This document shows, piece after piece, positions 44,993 to 53,809 of a stretch of 64,000 nt of DNA. Location: positions 1 to 64,000 of the forward strand of contig CAZNLR010000005.1 of the NCBI GenBank assembly GCA_964574215.1, written 5' to 3'. A program made the position numbers and the translations under genes. The DNA comes from GCA-2725625 sp964574215 (GTDB taxonomy: Bacteria > Pseudomonadota > Alphaproteobacteria > Rhodospirillales > UBA2165). The notes below the pieces were generated by a model. That model saw only the letters and a list, made by a program, of their open reading frames with translations, was not told where the DNA came from and did no database searches. Within the stretch, counting starts at the first letter, position 1, and each line of letters opens with the position of its first letter.

Positions 44993-46750
44993 TCAATTGA
45001 TTTCGATATTTCGAAGTTTGGCAAATAGACCGTCATGTTCCATCAAGTCATCATAAGTGCCACTTTCCATTAGGCGTCCTTTATCCAAGACATAAATCTT
45101 GTTGGCTTGACGCACGGTGGATAGTCGATGGGCGATGATTACAATTGTCATTTTTTTTGCCACTTCATGGAGCGCCTTTTGCACATCCCGTTCTGATTCG
45201 TTGTCTAAAGCGCTGGTCGCTTCGTCAAGCAATAGCAACTCAGGTGATCTGAGAAGCGCCCTGGCCAATGCAATTCGTTGTTTTTGTCCCCCTGAAAATC
45301 GTACGCCACCCTCGCCAAGAATCGTGTCCAAACCTTCGGACAGGTCTTCGACAATCTCTTTGAGATGAACCGTTGTCAGCGCTTCTTCAATTTCTTCATC
45401 CGTGGCCTCAGGGTTAAAAAATTTCAGATTGTTGCGAAGGCTGGTATTTAGGATGGCAATGTCTTGGGTGACAATTCCAATTCTTCGACGCCAGGACTTC
45501 AGGTCAAACGCCATCAAATTTGTATCGTCAATTGAGACTCTACCATGACGAGGTATTCTTATTCCGGTCAATATATCCATTAGGGTAGATTTTCCGGCTC
45601 CAGAAGCTCCGACGATCGCGACAAGTTCATTTCTGCCGAAGGTCATCGAAACGTCGTCTATTGCCGGCGTCTCGCCGTCAGGAAAACTAAAGGAAACATT
45701 TTCGAGAGAAATCTGATTTTCGATGCGATCAAATTTTTTTCCTTCGGGATTGAGGATCTCTGCCGCCTTATCACTATTTTCGATCGCCTCATTGACAATT
45801 CCCAAGGCGTGGCATCTCTGATTGTAAGTTTGAACCTGATGTTGAAGTGTACCGATACGGGGTGCAACGCGCATCATAAACAGAAGAAATACCAAGATAA
45901 CCGGAACCGGAACTTGTATTATCTGATACGAGATTCCTAGAATTCCCGTAAGCAATAAGACCGGCAAGGCTTGAACGATAAAATGAACTTGTGTCGAGTT
46001 CATTTGTGAATTGAAGGAAACGTCGAAAAAAGATTGGTTTTTATTCGAAATTTCATCTTGGGCGAAATGAATGGTAGCAGTCGCCTTAGCGATTTTCAGG
46101 ATACGCAGATATTCGAGACAGTAAAAAGACAAGTCCCGGTTCGCTTTGCTGGTCATTTCTCCCAATTGTTTGGCTCTAATGTTGAAGGGACGCACGATGA
46201 GATACGTCAACACGCCAAAACCCGCGGCTATGGCCATTAGAGGCCAGGATATAACGACTGAAAACAACATATATATGAAGATCTGAATGGCACTGGCGAC
46301 TGCCATCAATTCAAAACCTAGCGCATTTCCGGAACGGCCACACTCTATGACCATTTCGTTGACAGCTTCCCCATGCGAGAAAGTTGCGGAATGTTCCCAC
46401 GAGGAATTCATGATTGAAGCGACATATCTGTTTCGTAAATTGCGGCTGAACAGCTCTTTTGCCCTAATCAGCTCCCGCCGCTGTATGTAGCCCAGTACCA
46501 AGGACCCCAACGCCAAACTGGCGATTGCCGCCAAGAGAAGTAGCGGGCTGGATTCGATGCCGAATGATTCAATGCCATCAATTATTCGGGCAAATAATGG
46601 TGGTAATTCGTTGGCGGCATTGCCGTTCATAAGATGCAGCAATGGGATAAACAGAGCTATGCCCACACCTTCAAATGCCCCACTCGCGACGACGAGAAAA
46701 AGGTTTAGCCAAGTGCCGGGTAATTGCCCGAAGGTCGAAAGAATTCGCAT
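44993..46750 (-). CDS. ABC transporter, fused permease/ATPase (MsbA/PglK-like)
   Basis: 585 residues. About six membrane helices lie in the first 320, then an ATPase domain with Walker A GASGAGKSTLMD, the signature FSGGQKQRIALARALL and Walker B LLLLDEATSALD, with an H-loop IAHRLSTV. Half-transporters like this dimerise and flip lipid-linked sugars (PglK-like) or lipids across the inner membrane. As no Wzx gene is seen in the window, it is the best candidate for the repeat-unit flippase. Confidence 0.88.
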   Translation of the reverse strand: MRILSTFGQLPGTWLNLFLVVASGAFEGVGIALFIPLLHLMNGNAANELPPLFARIIDGIESFGIESSPLLLLAAIASLALGSLVLGYIQRRELIRAKELFSRNLRNRYVASIMNSSWEHSATFSHGEAVNEMVIECGRSGNALGFELMAVASAIQIFIYMLFSVVISWPLMAIAAGFGVLTYLIVRPFNIRAKQLGEMTSKANRDLSFYCLEYLRILKIAKATATIHFAQDEISNKNQSFFDVSFNSQMNSTQVHFIVQALPVLLLTGILGISYQIIQVPVPVILVFLLFMMRVAPRIGTLQHQVQTYNQRCHALGIVNEAIENSDKAAEILNPEGKKFDRIENQISLENVSFSFPDGETPAIDDVSMTFGRNELVAIVGASGAGKSTLMDILTGIRIPRHGRVSIDDTNLMAFDLKSWRRRIGIVTQDIAILNTSLRNNLKFFNPEATDEEIEEALTTVHLKEIVEDLSEGLDTILGEGGVRFSGGQKQRIALARALLRSPELLLLDEATSALDNESERDVQKALHEVAKKMTIVIIAHRLSTVRQANKIYVLDKGRLMESGTYDDLMEHDGLFAKLRNIEIN

Positions 46751-46773
46751 GAATGGTGTTTTTTTTGGGTTGT

Positions 46774-47745
46774 CTACTTCTTGGTGCAGGTGGCGAGCAG
46801 CATCCCGCCCATGGGGCCGATCCGAAGATCACCCACCCAGGTGGGAAAAATTTTTGTAACAATCTTTCCGATAATCGGTACGATTTTGAGTTGGAGAGGA
46901 CACTGCACCATTTTCTCGCGGGAAAACCCGGCGCGATCCAGCATCTCCGAGAATTGATCCTTAGTATAGGTTTTTGTCCAATGATTTTCTCGGTTTTCTG
47001 TTTGCCAGTCGCCTTCCGTATTGGCGTGCATCCAGTCGTCAATAGCTTTTTTGGTAATATTGCCTCTTATCAATGCGTGCAATCGATACCAAATAAACAT
47101 CACCGAATAAGTGGCGTACAATCCAATCATAGCAGTGCCGCCGGGTTTAAGGACTCGATAGGCTTCTGCCAAAGCCGCTTCCGTATTCGGTGTATGGTGG
47201 AGTACACCGCTCGAGTAAATATAATCGATACTGTCGCTTTGAAAGGGTAGCGTTTCGGCTTCAGCTTGAAAGGTCGTCCCGTCAAATTCTGCTTTATCGA
47301 TGAATACTTTGGTAAAACTGGCGGCGTTGTTGGTAAAATCAACGCCGATATATTGTGTTCCGTATCCGGCAAACAACAATCCTTCATATCCGCCGCCACA
47401 GCCGATATTCAGAAACGTCTTTCCCGCCACATTGTCCTCGGATATATCGACGACAGAAGGATAGCCTGATTTGATGAGGTATTCCAAATACCTTTGTCTC
47501 TCATGGAGTATGGCGTCACGATCCATTTCCAACAGATGGCTATTACGTTTTTCCCAACCGTCATTCCAAAAGTTCGCCCGATCAGCTTCTTCAGCATTTA
47601 TCTTACTTTCGGGCTTTAGTAATACAGGAACGCCATTTGAGATCTGATAATCTGTCTTGCAGGATTCACACATGTAGTTGAATTCGCCGGCAGATATTGT
47701 TGATTTTCCACACGATGGGCAGGCAAGGATATTATCAATATTCAT
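46774..47745 (-). CDS. Methyltransferase with N-terminal zinc ribbon (Trm112-like)
   Basis: 323 residues. The first 45 residues form a four-cysteine ribbon (CPSC and CESC) followed by GVPVLL, as in Trm112-type domains. The SAM domain follows with FLNIGCGGGYEGLLFAGYG, IGVDFT, and YSSGVLHHTPNTEAALAEAYRVLKPGG. The C-terminal tail covers acceptor binding. It lies 23 nt before the ABC transporter gene, so the two are cotranscribed. Substrate probably a sugar. Confidence 0.82.
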   Translation of the reverse strand: MNIDNILACPSCGKSTISAGEFNYMCESCKTDYQISNGVPVLLKPESKINAEEADRANFWNDGWEKRNSHLLEMDRDAILHERQRYLEYLIKSGYPSVVDISEDNVAGKTFLNIGCGGGYEGLLFAGYGTQYIGVDFTNNAASFTKVFIDKAEFDGTTFQAEAETLPFQSDSIDYIYSSGVLHHTPNTEAALAEAYRVLKPGGTAMIGLYATYSVMFIWYRLHALIRGNITKKAIDDWMHANTEGDWQTENRENHWTKTYTKDQFSEMLDRAGFSREKMVQCPLQLKIVPIIGKIVTKIFPTWVGDLRIGPMGGMLLATCTKK

Positions 47746-47896
47746 ATTTATTCAGCTCAACTGTACATATGTTTATAATGAAACAGTCCCGGTCGTAAGC
47801 GACCCGAAATTCGCAACTCTTTTCAGCGCCGCACAGTGCAGGACAATATAAAAATGATTGGTTTTATATATTCGGGCTCGGTTTTCTTTTGTAGAA

Positions 47897-49840
47897 CTAA
47901 GCAACGTCCTTCTCGGTCAGGAGCGTGGAAACAGAGTTATTGCCCAAGAAATCATTCTCGAGGAAGTCTGCGATTACTTTATCCGAATGGGCCGGATCAG
48001 GACCGATGAAACGGTGGGACAGTTCTCCGGCGAATCGTTCGGGAAATTTTGAAACCATACTGTTTGGGTCAACAGAACTTCGGATCATGTTTAGTAGCTC
48101 TTTGGGATCATTGGTTACCGGGCGATCTATATCTATAGCTGTCTGCAAGCTGGTGAACATAGGGTCGGTTTCCAAGCCTTCGATACTGCCTGAATTTCGA
48201 TAATCCGGTTCATAAAATATAGTCGGCCAGCCAGCATATAACGACTGATACAACACCGAGGATCTATTGCTCACCACAACATCATGAGCAATCAAGGAAT
48301 CACCTAGTTCAGGTGGGGAATCCCAATTGATTAGGCTTTCCACGCCGAAGCTTTTTGCCAACCAGTATTCATAATCATGATGTTGACCCGGGTGTGGGCG
48401 ATAGCTAATTGTCCACCCTTCCTCAGCCAGCTCTCTTAGAATCCCGAATATTTCAATATAATACCGGTCACAGGCTCCAAATCTGATGGAAGACCAAAGA
48501 TCTGAGATACAATATTCGAGAATGAGGAGTCGCTTTTTATGCTGAGGTTCCCTGGAATGTCGAATTCCATTCATCGCCGAAGTTAATGGGTTGCCAACAA
48601 GCACTTGGCGGGTGGCATTTGAGTCTTCCGAACCCGAATGAAAGAAATTTTGATAATCGCTGCCAAACGCCAAATAGGTTACATGCGGGTTATCGATTGC
48701 CGGCGTTATAAACGTATATCTTGTCTGATTCATGCCATGGGGAGCCAAGTAGATTTTTAAATCTGAGTGGCGGTTTAACATGACTAAATTGCCCATCGGT
48801 TCGTTACAGGCTTCGTTAATCAGTAGTCCCGAGGCGCCAATAAATTTTTGAAATTTTCTGGTTTGCGCCACAACGATTAAAAAGGCCCAAATTTGAACTT
48901 GCAACAATTCAGCTACAGCACTGTAAAGTATTTTGTCGTAGTTAATTCCGTCCGACTGGAAGCGCATGCCCTTTGTAGAATGATTGGGGAAATTTTTGAT
49001 TGTTTTAAGCAACTTTCTTACGATTTTAATGTCGTTCCACGAGGGAAGGGCGAACAGATGGTCGCACCTAACAGCATCCGTACCTGGAACTTCAAGTTGA
49101 CTACAAACGAAATGAATTTTTTGATGCTTAGTGATCCTTTTAGCAATGAGTTCGTGGGCTCGACCGAGAAACATGTAGAAAACAGGTTTATCAGGATTGT
49201 TGCGCCGGTTTTTTTTGAAGGTGAAAATCGCTCTAAGCCAAGAAGGTCTGAAACTACCCAGATATCCTTTAATCAAACTCCAAAAGTTGTTTCGTAAACC
49301 CAGATACATGGCGGATGGGATAGCGTCTACCGGAGCCAGGAATTCAATTATTATGTCCATTTGTTCTGCGATGTGGGACAACGTTTTTGCCAGCGGATGG
49401 ACGGAAGGAATCGATTCATAAATACCCCTGCCATCTTGAGCATCGGAAAAAACGGTCGTTGCCTGATTGAACGATGATACAAGTTCCCGGAACCCAAAGG
49501 CAATCCGCAGCAATGTTCGAGGCCTTAAAGTCAGGGCCAGCCAATATCCGTAAGAGGTGCCCAAGGATAAATTACCAAGGTCACTAAGATCTTTTTCGCC
49601 GTGGATAAACCACGTTTTCAGAAACCGGTCACCTATTTCATCAGCTCGTGCAGTAATATCGTCAGTTAGCAACTGCTCGCAATAAATGGTTTTTATACCT
49701 CTCCGAGTCAGATTTTCTGCATTAGTCCCGCTGACATCTTGAGCTGGACGGATGTAACAAATAACGTCGCCGGATTTAGGGGGGACGGTAAGTTTATCCA
49801 CATCCTTAAGCGGCGTATAACAGAGGAAATAAATATTCAT
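47897..49840 (-). CDS. GT-B-like surface carbohydrate glycosyltransferase
   Basis: 647 residues with no single strong family signature, but the C-terminal part (SYRPHPGQHHDYEYW, VVSNRSSVLYQSLYAGWPTIFYEPDY) resembles CDP-glycerol-type and capsule-polymerase GT-B domains. It is distantly similar over most of its length to the split gene at 33456-35218, which helps to argue that the latter is frameshifted. Likely a glycosyl- or glycerophosphate-type transferase acting in the cytoplasm. Confidence 0.6.
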   Translation of the reverse strand: MNIYFLCYTPLKDVDKLTVPPKSGDVICYIRPAQDVSGTNAENLTRRGIKTIYCEQLLTDDITARADEIGDRFLKTWFIHGEKDLSDLGNLSLGTSYGYWLALTLRPRTLLRIAFGFRELVSSFNQATTVFSDAQDGRGIYESIPSVHPLAKTLSHIAEQMDIIIEFLAPVDAIPSAMYLGLRNNFWSLIKGYLGSFRPSWLRAIFTFKKNRRNNPDKPVFYMFLGRAHELIAKRITKHQKIHFVCSQLEVPGTDAVRCDHLFALPSWNDIKIVRKLLKTIKNFPNHSTKGMRFQSDGINYDKILYSAVAELLQVQIWAFLIVVAQTRKFQKFIGASGLLINEACNEPMGNLVMLNRHSDLKIYLAPHGMNQTRYTFITPAIDNPHVTYLAFGSDYQNFFHSGSEDSNATRQVLVGNPLTSAMNGIRHSREPQHKKRLLILEYCISDLWSSIRFGACDRYYIEIFGILRELAEEGWTISYRPHPGQHHDYEYWLAKSFGVESLINWDSPPELGDSLIAHDVVVSNRSSVLYQSLYAGWPTIFYEPDYRNSGSIEGLETDPMFTSLQTAIDIDRPVTNDPKELLNMIRSSVDPNSMVSKFPERFAGELSHRFIGPDPAHSDKVIADFLENDFLGNNSVSTLLTEKDVA

Positions 49841-50002
49841 TTCAATTCAACTAGAACTTTGATCCACTCAATTATTACGACCGCATACAAAATTAGATAA
49901 CTGTCTTGGCATCGCATTACATTGGGGATCGTCAAAACAAGAATCCAAGCGTTAGGGGTTGCTTTCCCAAACTACTCTATATGAGTGCTACTCAAGATTA
50001 AT

Positions 50003-51172
50003 CTAAGATTTTGCGGTCAATGCTGAAAATACTTGCTCAAACAAAAAACACCGTTCTTGCATCTCACTTGAAGCTTGGGATGAAGCCGAAAGTAACTTGT
50101 ATCGTAACCGTTCATCACTCAGCTGTTGCTCTAAAGATTTAGTGCTGCTTCTCCAACTGGCCTGCACTTTATCGTTATTGTCAAAAAATTCCACCCCGCG
50201 ATCCGAAAGCCGACCATCGATACAACGCTCCGGTTGATAACCATAAAGGCGCATTTCAGGTGCACATAAAAATTCCACTGCCTCTATAGCGTCTTTGTCC
50301 ATTTTATTCTTCCACGCATCAATCGAATTTGAAAATATTCCTGATGGTGGTGTTTCGTGAACATTGGAATTGATCTTCCATTTTTTTCCTGCGCCATCGA
50401 TGAAGTTTCCAGGGTTGATCATGGAATCTGAATAGGAAAGACCAAATTGATCTGAAAAGTTTCTAACAAAAACTTCCGGTTTTTTCACAAAGTCTTCATA
50501 ACGAAGTACCTGTAGACGATCATTGAAAAGTGAATCCTTTTTGAAGCGCTCTAGAAATGCAATATTTTTTCGCCAGCCACGACTGAAGGAAAGTAAAGGC
50601 GCGATCCTACTCTTATCCTTTATACTTAGGGCAGAGCAGTTAGCTGCACGTGGATCTCTAACAATTACGAGAAATTTGGCGTCGGGATAGGCTTTAGCCA
50701 GTGCAGGAAATGCTTCTATGGCCCAATTTTCATTCAGGCCAAATAAAACGGGATTTGGCTTTCCGTACGCAGATTTTATCTCCTCGAAAGCTCTCTCGAA
50801 TAACTCTCGATACGTTTTTCCTTTCCAACGAGGTAGGGAAGAAACAACGCTTTCGCAGGTAAGCTTCATGCGCCCTTTCAGGCTATCTCGGAGAGCTGGA
50901 CCTTCCCCACTCCTGAAGGGAAGATCAAGGGAGGCTTCATAGACCGCTTTTTTTTGCGTCTGGAGATCGTCATCAAAATAATAATCAAGTAGTGGAACTT
51001 CAGGAGATACGTCTAAAGCCAATGCATTACGGATTGCAGCGCTTCTAAATGACTTGAAAAGAGCCAACATCGGATCACAGACAACCAGTGCATCTTCGTT
51101 GACACTGAGTGCCTTGGTCAAAAGATTTGTTCCTCCCCGGGCGCTGCCGGTCGAAAACAATAATCGACTCAT
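50003..51172 (-). CDS. Sulfotransferase family protein
   Basis: 389 residues. The PAPS 5'-phosphosulfate loop is FSTGSARGGTNLL at the N-terminus and the 3'-phosphate region is FLVIVRDPRAANCSAL with the usual Arg and Ser. The middle has LRYEDFVKKPEVF, seen in bacterial sulfotransferases. The C-terminal about 70 residues form a coiled tail. It would add sulfate to a sugar hydroxyl. The ATG overlaps the stop of the DUF4910 gene by 1 nt (TAATG), so the two are coupled. Confidence 0.78.
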   Translation of the reverse strand: MSRLLFSTGSARGGTNLLTKALSVNEDALVVCDPMLALFKSFRSAAIRNALALDVSPEVPLLDYYFDDDLQTQKKAVYEASLDLPFRSGEGPALRDSLKGRMKLTCESVVSSLPRWKGKTYRELFERAFEEIKSAYGKPNPVLFGLNENWAIEAFPALAKAYPDAKFLVIVRDPRAANCSALSIKDKSRIAPLLSFSRGWRKNIAFLERFKKDSLFNDRLQVLRYEDFVKKPEVFVRNFSDQFGLSYSDSMINPGNFIDGAGKKWKINSNVHETPPSGIFSNSIDAWKNKMDKDAIEAVEFLCAPEMRLYGYQPERCIDGRLSDRGVEFFDNNDKVQASWRSSTKSLEQQLSDERLRYKLLSASSQASSEMQERCFLFEQVFSALTAKS

Positions 51173-52551
51173 TAAAATTTATCTCTTATGGGGTCATGCT
51201 CAACTATATTTTGCACTAGGGGTTTCCTGAAACGGCTTGCAGGTACGGTCTCCTTCTTGATGAAACCGAGTTCTATATATTTTTCCAAGTAACGGTATAT
51301 ATCGAAAAAAGGAACGCCCTTCGTATATGAAATTTCGAACAGACTTTTATTTCCATCAATTTCATAGAGTACATCAGTAGCATTCAGATACAGTTCACGC
51401 TCGTTTTGTGCATCGATATAGAGGTCGTATCGAGATTGATATATAGGTATCTTTTGGGTGTAAACGGGAATGTAATCGTTCTCTAAGATATCAATGTAAC
51501 GGAGCACAACATCTATAACGATTTCAAGTTTTTCCTCTTCTATTATTTCCGGGGAATCGGCACTCGTGTGATATTCCTTATACCCATCCCAGTATATTGA
51601 CATACCAGGAATTCCTATGGCCGGCCAATCGAAATTCAGCTCATCATTTCCATACCCTCGACGGAAGGCATTTTCTCCATGATCCACTCCTTCGGTTTCT
51701 TCTATGACAACCTGCAAAATAGCGTCTAGATAGAGATTGCCCAACCGAGACCTATTGTGGGTCAAAGTTGTTCCGGCGCCAGGCATTTCTAAAAATAAAG
51801 CGCCTAAGAATGTATCAAATTTGTCCTCGTTGTTAGCAAGGTAATAGGCGGATCCTAAAGTTTCAGGCATCGAGAGAAGTTGGTAGCAAAAGCGGCGAGG
51901 GTTATCAGTTAGACTGAGGCGTCTCATAATCTCCATGCCGACGACGACCCCAGCTAGACCATCATTGGCCAATCCAGGATGACAAATATGTGACAACAGG
52001 ACGAATGTCTCTTTTTCCTGACCATTTAATTTGTAATCGGCTACCAGAGCATTGCCATCTGATATTTTTACATCGATTTTGACATAGTATTTGTCCTTAT
52101 CCAGAGACTGGACGCGGTTATAAGGTAATGTCAGTCCCCAATCATTCAATCGCAACTTATGGTTTGTTGCTAGCCGATGTTCATAAATGAAATCATTTGG
52201 TCGATTCTTACCTGTACGTACTCGCTTCAAAAGTTCTTCTTTAGTAACCCAGCCTTCGAAGGGTTTCGAGTAGGGTGCGAGGAAAAGTGGGTGTTCTTCG
52301 TAATCGGCGATGATGTTTTCGCCGTCAGATAAATAGGCTTCTACCACATCCCACTGGGGTGGGACCGGCCATGTTTGATGTTCACTTCCCGTAGGATATT
52401 TATGGAGTTTAAACGGGAGATACTCCTGAAGCCGGGCGAAGACCTTACAATTATCTTCAGAGACTATTGTCCTGTTGGTATTGCAAAGTTCACGTATCAA
52501 ATCCATAAGCGGAATTTCAGAGGCAAAATCTATATTGGCAGATTTTTTCAT
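51172..52551 (-). CDS. DUF4910 protein, M28-type peptidase fold
   Basis: 459 residues. The central domain resembles zinc aminopeptidases: FVLLSHICHPGLANDGLAGVV contains the His and Asp of the first metal motifs, later FLEMPGAG and a YHTSADSPE ending. The C-terminal about 90 residues look like a winged helix (LYEIDGNKSLFEISYTKGVPFFDIYRYLEKY). Proteins of this group are found in polysaccharide loci with no established function. An amidase or deacylase acting on an N-acylated sugar is a reasonable guess. Start at ATG 52549-52551. Confidence 0.75.
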   Translation of the reverse strand: MKKSANIDFASEIPLMDLIRELCNTNRTIVSEDNCKVFARLQEYLPFKLHKYPTGSEHQTWPVPPQWDVVEAYLSDGENIIADYEEHPLFLAPYSKPFEGWVTKEELLKRVRTGKNRPNDFIYEHRLATNHKLRLNDWGLTLPYNRVQSLDKDKYYVKIDVKISDGNALVADYKLNGQEKETFVLLSHICHPGLANDGLAGVVVGMEIMRRLSLTDNPRRFCYQLLSMPETLGSAYYLANNEDKFDTFLGALFLEMPGAGTTLTHNRSRLGNLYLDAILQVVIEETEGVDHGENAFRRGYGNDELNFDWPAIGIPGMSIYWDGYKEYHTSADSPEIIEEEKLEIVIDVVLRYIDILENDYIPVYTQKIPIYQSRYDLYIDAQNERELYLNATDVLYEIDGNKSLFEISYTKGVPFFDIYRYLEKYIELGFIKKETVPASRFRKPLVQNIVEHDPIRDKF

Positions 52552-52634
52552 GCGAATTTAGTCCGTTGTTGGATAAAGAATAATTTAAATCCCAGTTTAA
52601 ACAACTAATTGCAGGGGAAACTCAACCTTAACGA

Positions 52635-52689
52635 TTTCATCGACACAAGTACTGTGGCTTTAGTTTCATCGACACAAGTACCGTGGCTT
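52635..52689. repeat. Two tandem 26-bp direct repeats in an intergenic gap
   Basis: Copies at 52635-52660 and 52664-52689 are identical except for one base (TACTGTGG versus TACCGTGG) and are spaced by 3 bases, giving a 29-base period. Both contain CGACACAAGTAC. They lie in the 205-base gap between pseI and the DUF4910 gene. They may be a regulator site or a chance duplication. With only two copies and no spacer diversity they are not a CRISPR. Confidence 0.7.
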
Positions 52690-52756
52690 AAGTTGATTGA
52701 TTCGAAAAATGGTAAAAAAATAAAACGAACTAAACTTATCTTACTGTAATCACGGT

Positions 52757-53809
52757 CTATTCAATCATTTGCCAATCCAGTGGCGTTCCGCGTGAAATAT
52801 TTTCTTTGGCCGTTCGGCCTAGAACTTCGTTGAAGTATTTTGGTGCAAGACCATAGCCTGGTCGTATGGCCCTTATGTTTTCCTTTGTCAATCTATCGCC
52901 AGAACGTATATCGGCGATCGCGTATAGTGATCGTCGATATCTTGAAAGGAGATCTTCGCTTGGTTTGCGACTATACCCGGCTTGGCCAAGTGATTCCCAG
53001 GCCGTTCGGCAATCCTCACACAGTGACTTTAATTCGTGCGGTTCAAGCGAAAAGTCTGCATCCGGTCCGCCGTCCGACCGGCTCAGGGTGACATGTTTTT
53101 CGATTACCGTCGCCCCCAAGGCGACGGCGGCAATAGCGGTTGCCGTGCCAAGCGTATGGTCGGAAAGACCGACAGTAACGTCAAAGTTTCTGCTCAGGTC
53201 GGGCACCGTTCTTAAATTACTTTCCCTGGCAAGCGCTGGGTAGCTGGAGATACAATGAAGGAGTATCAATTTATCCGACCCAGCCTGACACACTGTTTCG
53301 ACCGCTTCGCCAATTTCTTCCAGGTTGGCCAGACCGGTTGAAATAATGACCGGCTTTCCAGTTGTCGCGGCTTTGTGGATCAAAGGTAAATCAACGGCTT
53401 CAAAAGACGCGATCTTGTATGCCGGCGTACCTAAATTTTCTAGGAACTGAATCGCCGTTTCGTCGAAAGGAGAGCTGAATACGGTAATGCCCAATTCCCG
53501 CCCTTTTTCAAACAAGGCCTCATGCCACTCCCAGGGGGTGCTGGCTTCTTGGTAAAGTTCATAAAGTTTGCGACCTTCCCAAAGTCCACCATCAATCACA
53601 AATCCCGGGCCGTCATGATCAATGGTCATAGTATCTGCCGTATATGTTTGCAGTTTAACGGCATTGGCTCCGGCCTTTTTGGCTGCCTCCATAATGGCGA
53701 AAGCCCGATTGATGTCGCCATTGTGATTACCTGAAAGCTCGGCGATGATATAAGGCGGATTTCCGTAGCCAACCGATTCGCCGTCAATTTCCACTGACAA
53801 TTTACTCAC
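52757..53809 (-). CDS. pseI: Pseudaminic acid synthase (PseI-type NeuB protein)
   Basis: 350 residues. Condenses PEP with 2,4-diacetamido-2,4,6-trideoxy-L-altrose to give pseudaminic acid. It shows PPYIIAELSGNHNGDINRA, ANAVKLQTYTADTMT, STGLANLEEIGEAV, LHCISSYPA, VGLSDHTLGT, EKHVTLSRSDGGPDADFSLEP and a C-terminal SAF domain (IRSGDRLTKENI). The ELSGNHNG opening and the LQTYTAD box are typical of PseI rather than NeuB. It follows pseG with a 1-nt overlap (TAGTG), which makes the assignment stronger. GTG start. Confidence 0.9.
   Translation of the reverse strand: MSKLSVEIDGESVGYGNPPYIIAELSGNHNGDINRAFAIMEAAKKAGANAVKLQTYTADTMTIDHDGPGFVIDGGLWEGRKLYELYQEASTPWEWHEALFEKGRELGITVFSSPFDETAIQFLENLGTPAYKIASFEAVDLPLIHKAATTGKPVIISTGLANLEEIGEAVETVCQAGSDKLILLHCISSYPALARESNLRTVPDLSRNFDVTVGLSDHTLGTATAIAAVALGATVIEKHVTLSRSDGGPDADFSLEPHELKSLCEDCRTAWESLGQAGYSRKPSEDLLSRYRRSLYAIADIRSGDRLTKENIRAIRPGYGLAPKYFNEVLGRTAKENISRGTPLDWQMIE

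Noticed and set aside
46753..47250. Plus-strand frame of 165 codons opposite the zinc-ribbon methyltransferase
   Set aside because: Antisense shadow without family features.
52635..52689. CRISPR array
   Set aside because: Only two repeats spaced by three bases, with no spacers and no cas genes.
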